Shown here: positions 35,137 through 44,267 of the stretch, one piece after another | Numbering within the stretch: position 1 is the first letter of the stretch | Layout: each line of letters starts with the position of its first letter | NCBI RefSeq assembly: GCF_030545015.1 | Contig: NZ_CP120653.1 | Location: forward strand, 1,488,001-1,552,000 | DNA: 64,000 nucleotides | Direction: 5' to 3' | DNA from: Myroides sp. JBRI-B21084 | Lineage (GTDB): Bacteria; Bacteroidota; Bacteroidia; Flavobacteriales; Flavobacteriaceae | Position numbers and translations under genes: made by a program | The notes under the pieces: generated by a model | The model's input: the letters and a program-made list of their open reading frames with translations, nothing else | Told to the model about the DNA's origin: nothing | The model's database searches: none

Positions 35137-36848
35137 ATGGAGCAATTTATAGTATCGGCACGAAAATATCGTCCTCAAACGTTTAACGATGTTGTTGGGC
35201 AACAAACTATTACAAGTACTTTACTTAATGCCATTGAAAACAATCATTTGGCACAAGCACTACTTTTCACCGGACCACGTGGAGTTGGTAAAACTACTTG
35301 TGCACGTATTTTAGCTAGAAAAATTAACCAAATTGGGTATGACGATCCAAATGAAGATTTTTCTTTTAATGTATTTGAATTAGATGCAGCTTCAAACAAT
35401 TCGGTTGAAGATATTCGTAATTTAATTGATCAAGTTCGCATACCTCCACAAACTGGTATTTATAAAGTTTATATTATAGACGAGGTGCACATGCTTTCTA
35501 ATTCGGCATTTAATGCGTTTTTAAAAACATTAGAAGAACCACCAAAACATGCCATTTTTATTTTAGCAACAACCGAAAAACATAAAATAATACCTACTAT
35601 TTTATCGCGTTGTCAAATATTTGATTTTAAAAGAATTACAGTTAACGATGCAAAGGAATACTTGAAACAAGTTGCATCAAGCCAAAACATTACTTTTGAA
35701 GAAGATGCTTTACAAATTATAGCTCAAAAAGCAGATGGAGCAATGCGCGATGCCTTATCAATTTTTGATAGGGTTGTATCGTTTTGCGGTTCCAATTTAA
35801 CACGTCAAGCAGTTGCAGAAAATTTAAATGTTTTAGATTACGATTATTACTTAAAAGTGACCAATTTTATTTTAACAAGTGATATTCCTAATTTATTGTT
35901 GATGTTTGATACTGTTTTAACTAAAGGTTTTGATGCACATCATTTTGTTTCAGGTTTAGCTTCGCATTTTCGAAATTTGTTGGTATGTAAAAACCCGCAA
36001 ACATTAAATTTACTTGATGTAAGTGATGAAAATAAAAATTTATTTTTACAACAAGCAGAAAAATTTATTCAGCAATTGCTAATTGAAGCTATTAATATTG
36101 CGAATAATTGTGATTTAAAGTATAAAGTAACTACAAATCAACGTTTATTAGTAGAATTATGCTTAATGCAATTGGCAACTTTAACCCACCCTGAAAAAAA
36201 AAATTTAATTCACAATTAATTCCGGCTGCATTTTTTAAAAATGTTAATGCTAAGAACATAGCTGAGCAAATTTCAAATATAGATGTTGTTGTAAATAAAC
36301 CAATCACAACGAGTCCTGTTAAAGAAAAAGATACTCAGATAAACCAAAATGAAACAATCGAGCCAAAAATTGAAAATTCAATTACAGGGGTTTCTGCATT
36401 ATCTTTAAAAAGTATCCAAAAAAAGCGTGAATTACAAGCAACAATTAACCCAATTGCAATAAATCACGAAGATTTACCAAAAGATTCATACACTTTTGAT
36501 CAGCTTAAAACTCATTGGGATTATTGTTCAAAACAGTATTTTTCAACGGGACGTATGTTGATGTCTAGTACAATGAACATGGCTAATTTAACTTTACAAA
36601 ACGATGTTTTATTGGTAGAATTTCCTAATGAAGGTAGTAAATTATCGTTTGAAGAGAATTTGTATGAATTGGTATCTTATATTCATAAAAAATTAAATAA
36701 CTATCATTTAAAAATTGAAGTTATTGTTAATGAAAAAACCGAAATTAAAAAGGCGTTTACCATACATGATAAACTAGATTACTTAAAAAAGATTAATCCT
36801 GTTTTAGAAAATTTAATAAAAACCTTTGATTTGGAAGTTAAACCTTAA
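35137..36848 (+). CDS. dnaX: DNA polymerase III gamma/tau, with -1 frame change at A10
   Basis: The clamp-loader subunit gene. Frame 0 (35137-36219) gives 360 residues: Walker A TGPRGVGKTT (45-54), YIIDEVHM (113-119), sensor region ATTEKHK and SRC (157-159), then the domain III helices, ending THPEKKNLIHN. This is about the gamma product. The zinc-knuckle Cys of E. coli DnaX are replaced by an acidic loop. The stop follows a run of ten A (36194-36203). From 36195 the -1 frame is open to 36848 (QLIPAAFFKNVNAKN..., then HWDYCSKQYFSTGR), matching a tau C terminus. One extra A, or a -1 slip, would give about 570 residues. Programmed slippage, mutation and sequence error all remain possible. Confidence 0.88.
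36194..36203 (+). other. A10 slippage tract in dnaX
   Basis: Ten consecutive A read in frame 0 as GAA AAA AAA AAT, so the heptamer A AAA AAA is in the correct register for a -1 slip. The frame-0 stop TAA is at 36217-36219, and the -1 frame is open past it. No strong downstream hairpin was seen. Confidence 0.75.
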
Positions 36849-36873
36849 TCTAACTTCAAAAAATATAAAAAAT

Positions 36874-37701
36874 ATGATAACTATAGGCACTTTTAATAAA
36901 CTAAAAATTGATCGTAGAACTAACGTTGGTTTATTTTTAACCGATGGAAACCAAGATATTTTATTACCAAAAAAATACTTACCTAAAGTATTTGAATTAG
37001 GTGATGAGTTAGACGTTTTTGTTTACTTAGATCAAGAAGAAAGACCAGTTGCAACTACTTTAGAACCTTATATTTTTTTAAATGAATTTGCACTTTTAAA
37101 AGTAAATTATGTAAATAATTTTGGTGCTTTTATGGATTGGGGTTTAGAAAAAGATTTATTTGTTCCTTTTAGAGAGCAAGCTAGACCAATGACCGAAGGT
37201 AAATATTATATGATTTACATGTATCTTGATGAAAAAACCAATCGTTTAGTAGGTTCTTCAAAGTTAAATCAATTTTTAAATAATGATGACATTACCGTAA
37301 GCGTAGGAGAGGAGGTTGATTTAATTGTTTCGCACATTACAACTGCTGGTATAAATGTGATTATTAATGAAAAGCACAAAGGCTTAATGTACGAAAACGA
37401 AGTTTTTGAAGATTTTAGAACAGGTGACCGCATTATTGGATACATTAAAAATATTCGTCCTGATGGTAAAATTGATGTTTCTAGAAACAAAATAGGCTTT
37501 GAGAAAGTAAGCGATACATCTTTAAAAATTTTAAAAGAACTTGAATTAAGTGGTGGCTTTTTAGGATTAAACGATCACAGCCATCCAGATGAAATTAAAA
37601 GCGTTTTAGGTATAAGTAAAAAAGCTTTTAAACAAACTATTGGTGTACTTTATAAAGAAAAAAAGATTATAATTAAAGAAAACGGAATTTATAAAGTGTA
37701 A
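36874..37701 (+). CDS. CvfB-like S1 RNA-binding protein
   Basis: A 275-residue protein beginning MITIGTFNKLKIDRRTNVG. The upstream TTG at 36826 would lie inside dnaX and adds a tail foreign to the family, so the ATG at 36874 was chosen. It carries S1-like OB domains in series: residues 1-65, LLKVNYVNNFGAFMDWGLEKDLFVPFREQ (about 73-140), and GDRIIGYIKNIRPDGKIDVSRN. A C-terminal winged-helix-like part ends ISKKAFKQTIGVLYKEKKI. This fits CvfB/YitL, which binds RNA and affects virulence factors in Staphylococcus. Start is 26 bases after the dnaX stop. Confidence 0.88.
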   Translation: MITIGTFNKLKIDRRTNVGLFLTDGNQDILLPKKYLPKVFELGDELDVFVYLDQEERPVATTLEPYIFLNEFALLKVNYVNNFGAFMDWGLEKDLFVPFREQARPMTEGKYYMIYMYLDEKTNRLVGSSKLNQFLNNDDITVSVGEEVDLIVSHITTAGINVIINEKHKGLMYENEVFEDFRTGDRIIGYIKNIRPDGKIDVSRNKIGFEKVSDTSLKILKELELSGGFLGLNDHSHPDEIKSVLGISKKAFKQTIGVLYKEKKIIIKENGIYKV

Positions 37702-37758
37702 ACAATGTGAATTTTAATAAAATCCATTACATTTATTTTAAAATTCAACGAAAAAGTT

Positions 37759-38124
37759 ATGAAAAAAAAGGTGTTTTATATTTTAATTTTATTTGCTACT
37801 ATTGCTTGTAACAATAAAAAGGAATGTAACGAACTTACTGGTACATACAGTACTTTTACCGAAGCACGTAAAGATATAACCAAAGCAAATTACCCCATAA
37901 AAAAAATACAGCTAACCCCAGAAAGTTCATGGATTAAACGTATTGAATTTTATAGTTGTAATGAAGAAGATGGATATTTAATTATTTATACCAAACGATC
38001 TGAAGAATACATTCATGCACATGTGCCCCTAACTGTTTGGGAAGAATTATCAACATCTACTTCAAAAGGTTCGTATTACAATTCACATATAATAAACCGT
38101 TATCCCTTTAATTTAAATCTATAA
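37759..38124 (+). CDS. Lipoprotein with a KTSC-like domain
   Basis: A 121-residue lipoprotein: signal KKVFYILILFATIAC (Cys17) and a short linker. The domain then runs from about residue 55: SSWIKRIEFYSCNEEDGYLIIY, EEYIHAHVPLTVWEELSTS and SKGSYYNSHIINRYPF. This matches the KTSC fold (a strand pair, then VP-x-x-V-W, S-x-G-x-Y-x-N-x-x-I), first noticed beside lysyl-tRNA synthetases and of unknown function. Here it is exported and lipid-anchored. It stands alone 57 bases after the cvfB-like gene. Confidence 0.6.
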   Translation: MKKKVFYILILFATIACNNKKECNELTGTYSTFTEARKDITKANYPIKKIQLTPESSWIKRIEFYSCNEEDGYLIIYTKRSEEYIHAHVPLTVWEELSTSTSKGSYYNSHIINRYPFNLNL

Positions 38125-38212
38125 TATTAAAATGGTATATAATTTGTATATTATTTATTCGCAAAGTAAATTTTGCTAATTTAAAATATATTTTGCCATT
38201 AATTTAAAAAAA

Positions 38213-39040
38213 ATGAAACATTACATAATTATACTACTTGCATTTTTATTTTTAAACAATTGGAATGCGCAAGCACAAATTGAAGATACTGATTTAGATG
38301 AATTGGTAATTGATAAACTTTCACGTGCAAGTATAATAGACATTATAAAAAAGGTACGTACCCAAATGTACACTAATTATTCGTTAGAAAATTACAACTA
38401 CTTTGTTCAACACCATGCTACAATGGGCGATACCTTACAATTGTTACAATCAGATTTAATGTGTGAAGTGTCTATTAATTTAAAAAATAAAAAAATTAAT
38501 AAAAGTGTATTAAAACATCCTAAGAATAAGGTTGAGATGGATACGGTTTTTTTTAACAGATATACAGGTAACGATTCTCCAATGTATTGGTTAACCGAAG
38601 TTGTAATACGTAAATATGTAAATATTCCTGAATTAGACTTTTTTAATAATTTTAAAGACTATTCTTTTGAACGTAAAAAAACAAAAGATGGAGATTATGT
38701 CATTGAATTTTATTCGGAATATTTTTATGAAGGATTTTTTCAGTATGATAAGAATTTTAATCTTAAAAAATTACAATTTGTTTTATTAAAACCATATCCA
38801 ATTGATCACAGTCAAACAAAAAACGGAAAGTTTATGTTTGAAAAAAATTGGATTTATAGTAAAGAAAAAGTTGAAATAACGGTTAAAACTACTGCTGAAG
38901 GTAAAAATTATGTTGATGAGCTAAAAGCTTCAGAAGAAATTCAAGATTACAATTTTACCAGATTTGATTCACGTGGAGGTGTAGTAATAAAAGATATTGA
39001 ATTAGATTTTAAATCGGATTTAATCTTTAAAAAAATGTAA
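38213..39040 (+). CDS. Exported protein of unknown function
   Basis: A 275-residue protein with a signal peptide (KHYIIILLAFLFLNNWNAQAQ). I do not recognise the family. The mature part starts with a helical stretch (LDELVIDKLSRASIIDIIKKVRTQMYTN split over about residues 28-55), then a mainly beta region rich in charged and aromatic residues (YSFERKKTKDGDYVIEFYSE, YEGFFQYDKNFNLKKLQF). The style resembles periplasmic beta-sandwich or lipocalin-like proteins of Flavobacteriia, but this is inference. It is monocistronic, ending in a strong terminator shared with pheT. Confidence 0.75.
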   Translation: MKHYIIILLAFLFLNNWNAQAQIEDTDLDELVIDKLSRASIIDIIKKVRTQMYTNYSLENYNYFVQHHATMGDTLQLLQSDLMCEVSINLKNKKINKSVLKHPKNKVEMDTVFFNRYTGNDSPMYWLTEVVIRKYVNIPELDFFNNFKDYSFERKKTKDGDYVIEFYSEYFYEGFFQYDKNFNLKKLQFVLLKPYPIDHSQTKNGKFMFEKNWIYSKEKVEITVKTTAEGKNYVDELKASEEIQDYNFTRFDSRGGVVIKDIELDFKSDLIFKKM

Positions 39041-39078
39041 AAAAAGCAGGCTATCTTTAAAGATAGCCTGCTTTTTTT
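39041..39078. terminator. Bidirectional terminator, hypothetical gene / pheT
   Basis: AAAAAGCAGGCTATCTTT pairs with AAAGATAGCCTGCTTTTT as a long perfect stem with almost no loop. It is flanked by A and T tracts and lies between the two convergent stops. Confidence 0.9.
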
Positions 39079-39079
39079 A

Positions 39080-41515
39080 TTATCTCAATTCAGCACCAAC
39101 TTCACTTGTTAATTGCTTTTGAACTTTTTGCATTAATTTATCAATTTCATTATCGGTTAGGGTTTTATCCTTATCCTGAATTTTCATGCTTATTGCGTAA
39201 GATTTTGTTCCTTCAGGTAATTTTTCACCTTGATAAACATCAAATAAAGAAATATCTAAAATTAAATTTTTATCGGCCAATTTTACCGTTTTATAAATAT
39301 CCGCAAACGATACTTCATCTTTTACAAGTAAAGCTAAATCGCGTTTTACAATTGGGTATTTTGATATTTCAGCAAACTTAATTTTACTTGAAACTATGTT
39401 TAATATGGTATTCCAAATAAAATCTGCATAAAAAACTTCTTGTTTAATATCAAAATGTTTTAAAATATTTTTCTTAACCGTTCCAAAAGATACTATTTTT
39501 CTATCGCCGTAATAATAAGCGATACCTTCTGCTAAATGTTCGTTTTCAGTTGGTTTAGTTGTAACGTTTTTAATTCCAATACGTTCTAATAAAGCATCAA
39601 CATAACCTTTTAATAAAAAGAAATCTGTTGGTGTATTTGTAACATTCCAACTATTTGTACTAACGTTACCTGTTATTAATAAAGATAAATGTTTATATTC
39701 TTCATAACCAGATAATGGTTTTGCATAAGTTTTACCAAATTCAAAAAACTTTAAATCACTGTTTTTACGATTAATATTATAGGCAATTGCTTCTAAACCG
39801 CCAAAAAGCAATGATTGGCGCATTACCGATAAATCTGTACTTAAAGGATTTACAATAGTAATTTGTTGGTTACGGTTTTGTTCTGATATAAAATCGTTAT
39901 AAGTAGCAGTTGTTAGTGAATTAGACATGGTTTCGTAAAAACCCTGACCAACTAATTGATTTGCAACTATATTTTGTACTTTATGATCGTCTATTTTTGA
40001 TCCGTATGCAATAGTAGCATTTATTTTTGAGCCAACTTTTATGTTGTTAAAACCATAAACGCGTAAAATTTCTTCAATAACATCTATTTCACGTTGTACA
40101 TCAACACGATATGCAGGAATAGAAAGACCTAAGCCTTTATCTGTAATATTTGTAACTTTAATATCTAACGAAACTAAAATTTTCTTTATGATTTCATTAG
40201 GAATATTTTCGCCTAAAATTTTATTAACGTTGTTGTAATTTAAGAAAACTGTAAAATCTTCAATTTTTTTAGGATACAAATCAATAATATCCGATGTAAT
40301 TTCACCGTTAGCTAAATCGGCAATTAAAATAGCGGCATGTTTTAAAGCATAATTTGTAATATTCGGATCAATACCACGTTCAAATCTAAAAGATGCATCA
40401 GTAGAAATACCGTGTCTTTTTGCTGTTTTTCGAATACTAACAGGGTTAAAGTAAGCACTTTCTAAAAATATTGAAGTTGTATGTTCAGTAACACCAGAAT
40501 GTAAGCCACCTAAAACACCTGCTAAACAAAGTGGTTGGTGTTCGTCACAGATTACAATATCGTCTTCATGTAAAATGCGTTCAACTCCATCTAAAGTTAC
40601 AAACTTGGTACCAGCTTCGGCATTTTTAACAATAATTTTATTACCTTTTATACGTGATGCATCAAAGGCATGTAAAGGTTGACCTAATTCGTGTAATACA
40701 TAATTTGTAGCATCAACAATATTGTTTTTTGGTGTAATACCTATCGCTTTTAATGCGTTTTGCAACCAAGCTGGCGATGGTTTTACATCAATTTCAGAAA
40801 TAGTTACTCCGGCATAACGTGGTGCCAATTTAGTATCTTCAACAATAAGATCGTATTTTAAAGTACGTTTTTCAACTTTAAATTTACTTACACTTGGCGT
40901 AATTAATTCAGAATAATTATTGTTAGGTTTGGTTTGTATTAAACCAGCACGCAAATCACGAGCAACACCTAAATGGCTCATGGCATCAGCACGATTTGGA
41001 GTTAAACCAATTTCAAATACACTATCGGTATAAATTTCAAAAACTTCAGCAACGGGTGTACCTGGTGTAAGTTTTTCATCTAAAATCATAATTCCATCAT
41101 GACTTTCACCTAAACCTAATTCGTCTTCGGCGCATATCATTCCAAAACTTTCTTCTCCACGAATTTTACCTTTTTTTATAACAAATTCGTTTCCTTCTTT
41201 ATCAAATAAAACAGTACCAATTGTTGCAACAGGTACTTTTTGCCCTGCAGCTACGTTTGGTGCTCCACAAACTATTTGCACTGGTGGTTCGTTATTGCCT
41301 AAATCTACTTTTGTAATACGTAATTTATCTGCATTTGGGTGTTGTTCACATGTTAACACATGCCCAACTACTACGCCTTTAAGGCCACCTTTTAAACTTT
41401 CGTAAGTATTAATACCTTCTACCTCAAGTCCTAAATTTGTAAGAATTTCGGCAGCCTCTTCAGGATTAATGTCTAACTTAATAAATTGTTTTAACCAGTT
41501 ATATGATATTTGCAT
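39080..41515 (-). CDS. pheT: Phenylalanine-tRNA ligase beta subunit
   Basis: An 811-residue subunit of the alpha2-beta2 PheRS. The start is the ATG at 41515 (MQISYNWLKQFI). A TTG at 41536 lies within the -7 promoter element and is rejected. Domains: a tRNA-binding OB fold at about 40-150 (VVVGHVLTCEQHPNADKLRI), the B3/4 editing domain at about 210-395 (GITPKNNIVDATNYV, PLHAFDASRIKGN), the B5 domain at about 405-475, a catalytic-like core with an inactive fold, and a C-terminal anticodon-binding FDX-ACB domain (SKYPIVKRDLALLV). pheS is not in the window, so the two genes are unlinked here. Confidence 0.95.
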   Translation of the reverse strand: MQISYNWLKQFIKLDINPEEAAEILTNLGLEVEGINTYESLKGGLKGVVVGHVLTCEQHPNADKLRITKVDLGNNEPPVQIVCGAPNVAAGQKVPVATIGTVLFDKEGNEFVIKKGKIRGEESFGMICAEDELGLGESHDGIMILDEKLTPGTPVAEVFEIYTDSVFEIGLTPNRADAMSHLGVARDLRAGLIQTKPNNNYSELITPSVSKFKVEKRTLKYDLIVEDTKLAPRYAGVTISEIDVKPSPAWLQNALKAIGITPKNNIVDATNYVLHELGQPLHAFDASRIKGNKIIVKNAEAGTKFVTLDGVERILHEDDIVICDEHQPLCLAGVLGGLHSGVTEHTTSIFLESAYFNPVSIRKTAKRHGISTDASFRFERGIDPNITNYALKHAAILIADLANGEITSDIIDLYPKKIEDFTVFLNYNNVNKILGENIPNEIIKKILVSLDIKVTNITDKGLGLSIPAYRVDVQREIDVIEEILRVYGFNNIKVGSKINATIAYGSKIDDHKVQNIVANQLVGQGFYETMSNSLTTATYNDFISEQNRNQQITIVNPLSTDLSVMRQSLLFGGLEAIAYNINRKNSDLKFFEFGKTYAKPLSGYEEYKHLSLLITGNVSTNSWNVTNTPTDFFLLKGYVDALLERIGIKNVTTKPTENEHLAEGIAYYYGDRKIVSFGTVKKNILKHFDIKQEVFYADFIWNTILNIVSSKIKFAEISKYPIVKRDLALLVKDEVSFADIYKTVKLADKNLILDISLFDVYQGEKLPEGTKSYAISMKIQDKDKTLTDNEIDKLMQKVQKQLTSEVGAELR

Positions 41516-41533
41516 TGTTTTGTTTTTAAAGCA

Positions 41534-41564
41534 CAAATATACAGATTGCTGAACGTTTGATAAA
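41534..41564 (-). promoter_or_regulatory. pheT promoter
   Basis: Minus strand: TTTA (41564-41561), 19 bases, then TATATTTG (41541-41534). Transcription would start near 41527, leaving a leader of about a dozen bases before the ATG at 41515. Confidence 0.6.
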
Positions 41565-41579
41565 ATTATTTGATTTTAA

Positions 41580-42002
41580 TTATTGTAAAAATTTTTCTTT
41601 TGTAAATGAATCAGGTATACTACAGTTTTGTTTTTTTCCAAACCATTTATATCTATTTTTTGCAAAGTATTGGTAAATTTTGTTTCGAATAGCTAAAGGA
41701 ACAATTTGAACAATTTGTAATAACGGATAAAAACCGTTAAGTTGTTTCGCTATTTCTATAGCTGCATTGCTTTCTGTAAAATAAGCAACACCTGGTTCAT
41801 ATAAAATTATGGAATCGGTTTTTGGGTGAATACCAATGTAATTTAATATTTCTTTTCCAAAATTTGATTGTAAACTTGCAAAAACAAAAACGTTTTTTTT
41901 ATCGGCTTTGATAATTTTTTGAACAGTATTGTCGCAAAAATTACAAACTCCATCAAATAGTATCAGTTGTTTTCCGTCAGGAATTTTTTCAATTGCGTGC
42001 AT
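41580..42002 (-). CDS. DCC-family thiol-disulfide oxidoreductase-like protein
   Basis: A 140-residue DUF393 protein. It has the diagnostic FDGVCNFCDNTV (Cys20-x-x-Cys23 preceded by DG), then FASLQSNFGKEIL, a central SIILYEPG strand and the helix AAIEIAKQLNGFYPLLQIV leading to RNKIYQYFAKNRYKWFG. The CxxC suggests a redox role, but no activity is established for the family. It follows mutS2 by 3 bases on the minus strand and is probably co-transcribed; a functional link is not evident. Confidence 0.85.
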   Translation of the reverse strand: MHAIEKIPDGKQLILFDGVCNFCDNTVQKIIKADKKNVFVFASLQSNFGKEILNYIGIHPKTDSIILYEPGVAYFTESNAAIEIAKQLNGFYPLLQIVQIVPLAIRNKIYQYFAKNRYKWFGKKQNCSIPDSFTKEKFLQ

Positions 42003-42005
42003 GAT

Positions 42006-44180
42006 TTATTTTTTTCGTTCTACCATTTCTAATTGTTCTAAAGCTACTTTCGATGTAAAAAAACCATAATTTACTGTTGCTTTATTTTTTTCTATTACAT
42101 CAATTGTTCCAACTGCTTTTCCATCGGTCATTCGCACACGATCGCCCACTTTCAATACAAAATTTGTTTTGTTGGCTTGTTGTATTTGTTGTTCTTTTAC
42201 CTTTTTTTCTTTCTTCTCTTGACGAATTTTCTCTAGTTTTTCTTCAACTTCTTTAATTACTTTTTGCTCTTCTTGTTGTTTTACCTTTTTTTCTTTTAAA
42301 GTAATTTTTTTACGTTTTGAATTTTCTATTTCAACTGTTTTTAGCAATTCACCAATTAATAGTTTTTTATCTTTATTGTTGAAATATTTTTCAGATAAAT
42401 CGTCAAAACGTTGTCCTAAATAAATAAAGCGTTGGTTGGTATCATACAGTTCTTGATAACGTTCTAATTTATCTTGAATTTTTGTATTAATAGTTGATAA
42501 TTTATTACTTTCTTCACGGGCACGTTTTTCTTCTTCACGTAAATTTTCTGATGTTTTTTCTAGTTTAGATCTTTCTTTCTGAAGGTTAGCAATGGTTTTG
42601 TCAAAACGGACTTTATCTGTTTCTACTTTCTTTTTTGCTCTATTTATTAATCCATACGGAATACCGTTTTTCTGTGCAACTTCAAAAGTAAACGAACTAC
42701 CAGCTTGCCCTAAGCTTAATTTATACATTGGTTCTAACGATTTTTCATCAAACATCATGTTTGCATTTGTTGCGTGTGGCAATTCGTTAGCTAAAATTTT
42801 AAGGTTGCTGTAATGTGTGGTAATAATACCAAAAGCTTCTCTGTGGTAAAATTCTTCTAAAAAAACTTCGGCTAAAGCACCACCTAACTCTGGATCTGAT
42901 CCTGTTCCAAATTCATCAATTAAAAATAGAGTTTTGTCGTTACATTTTTTTAAAAAATAATTCATGTTTTTTAACCTGTAACTGTAAGTGCTTAAATGGT
43001 TTTCAATTGATTGATTATCACCAATATCGGTTAAAATCCTGTCAAATAAAAAAGTTTCGCTACGTTCGTGTACCGGAATTAACATACCGCTTTGCAACAT
43101 TAATTGTAATAAACCTATGGTTTTTAATGTAATAGATTTTCCTCCAGCATTTGGTCCCGAAATTACAATTATTCGTTCGTTATTTGTTAACTCAATAGTT
43201 TGCGGATACGTTTGCTTTCCCTTTTCCTTATTGTTTAAAAGTAGAATAGGATGAAAAGCTTCACGAAAATATAATTTTTTTTCAGTTGTAATATTTGGTA
43301 ATATTCCATTAATCTTTTGCGCATATTTAGCCTTAGCTGCAACAATATCGATATGTGATAATAGGTTTTGATATGTAACTAAATCACTATAAAACGGACG
43401 AATTTCATTAGTTAATGTTTTTAAAATACGCATTATTTCTTCACGTTCTTCGTATTCTAAATTGCTTAATTCACGCGAAAATTTAAAAGTGCTTTCTGGT
43501 TCAATATAAACTATGCTTCCTGTTTTTGATTGCCCTAAAACCGAACCTTTTACTTTTTTGCGATGCATTGCTAAAACAGCCAAAACTCTACGGTTTTCTA
43601 CTATAGATTCTTTTATGTCATCTAAATAACCTGACGAGTTGTATTGTTGTAATGCAAAGCCAAAACTTTGATTTATTTTACCGCGAATAATTAAAATATT
43701 TTGTCTAATTGCTTTTAAATCAACCGATGCTGTATCTTTAATTTCGCCATATTTATCAAGTACCTGCTCAATTTTTTGCAAAATTATTTTATTGGGTTGT
43801 GTAATAAAGGTTGCTTGATACAATGCATCGTAATAATCTTGAAATTTCTTTAAAAACAAAATTAATTCATTTGTTGTTTGAACTAAACTAGCAATTTTTT
43901 TAAAAGCAAATGCTTCTAAAAAACTGTCTTCAATGCGTAGCATTTTTAGTTCAAAACCAATAGAATCAAAGTAATGCGAAGGTATAGCGTTTTGATTGCT
44001 AAAAGATGAAACATATTCCGATGTTTGTTTTAATTGCTGTAACAAATCTTCTTTATTAGCAATTGGTGTAATTTCTAATGCAATTTCTTTACCTATCTCG
44101 GTAGTACATAACGCACTTATTTGTTCTAATATGGTGCTAAATTCTAAATCTTGTAATGTTTTTTGAGAGATTAATTTCAT
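42006..44180 (-). CDS. mutS2: MutS2 without Smr domain
   Basis: A 724-residue MutS2-family ATPase. The N-terminal core and clamp-like region precede an ABC-type ATPase: Walker A VISGPNAGGKSITLKTIGLL, then LLQSGMLIPV, FDRILTDIGDNQSIENHLSTYS (signature), LIDEFGTGSDPELGGALAE (Walker B) and ITTHYSNLK. A long charged coiled coil (about 520-670) leads to a KOW-like end (VGDRVRMTDGKAVGTIDVI). The protein stops there, whereas MutS2 of Bacillus or Thermus continues into an Smr nuclease domain. MutS2 acts on recombination intermediates or collided ribosomes. Here it would bind without cutting, by inference. Confidence 0.9.
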   Translation of the reverse strand: MKLISQKTLQDLEFSTILEQISALCTTEIGKEIALEITPIANKEDLLQQLKQTSEYVSSFSNQNAIPSHYFDSIGFELKMLRIEDSFLEAFAFKKIASLVQTTNELILFLKKFQDYYDALYQATFITQPNKIILQKIEQVLDKYGEIKDTASVDLKAIRQNILIIRGKINQSFGFALQQYNSSGYLDDIKESIVENRRVLAVLAMHRKKVKGSVLGQSKTGSIVYIEPESTFKFSRELSNLEYEEREEIMRILKTLTNEIRPFYSDLVTYQNLLSHIDIVAAKAKYAQKINGILPNITTEKKLYFREAFHPILLLNNKEKGKQTYPQTIELTNNERIIVISGPNAGGKSITLKTIGLLQLMLQSGMLIPVHERSETFLFDRILTDIGDNQSIENHLSTYSYRLKNMNYFLKKCNDKTLFLIDEFGTGSDPELGGALAEVFLEEFYHREAFGIITTHYSNLKILANELPHATNANMMFDEKSLEPMYKLSLGQAGSSFTFEVAQKNGIPYGLINRAKKKVETDKVRFDKTIANLQKERSKLEKTSENLREEEKRAREESNKLSTINTKIQDKLERYQELYDTNQRFIYLGQRFDDLSEKYFNNKDKKLLIGELLKTVEIENSKRKKITLKEKKVKQQEEQKVIKEVEEKLEKIRQEKKEKKVKEQQIQQANKTNFVLKVGDRVRMTDGKAVGTIDVIEKNKATVNYGFFTSKVALEQLEMVERKK

Positions 44181-44203
44181 TTCTTATGGTCTGAATCGAA
44201 CTT

Positions 44204-44211
44204 CAAATTTA
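44204..44211 (-). promoter_or_regulatory. -7 promoter element of mutS2
   Basis: TAAATTTG on the minus strand (44211-44204), 23 bases upstream of the mutS2 ATG, matches TAnnTTTG. A weak TTTA stands about 16 bases upstream. Confidence 0.45.
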
Positions 44212-44218
44212 CAAACAA

Positions 44219-44250
44219 TTTATCATTTAAAGGAATATGTGTTACATTTG
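44219..44250 (+). promoter_or_regulatory. ung promoter
   Basis: TTTA (44219-44222), 20 bases, TACATTTG (44243-44250). The ung ATG is 17 bases downstream. It interleaves with the divergent mutS2 promoter. Confidence 0.55.
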
Positions 44251-44267
44251 AATTTTAAAACAAAATA

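Noticed and set aside
36555..36848. A separate 97-residue gene after dnaX
   Set aside because: The frame is open without interruption from the A10 tract at 36195 and encodes a tau-like C terminus; the ATG at 36555 is internal.
41516..41536. TTG at 41536 as the pheT start
   Set aside because: It lies inside the -7 promoter element TATATTTG and adds a non-conserved tail.
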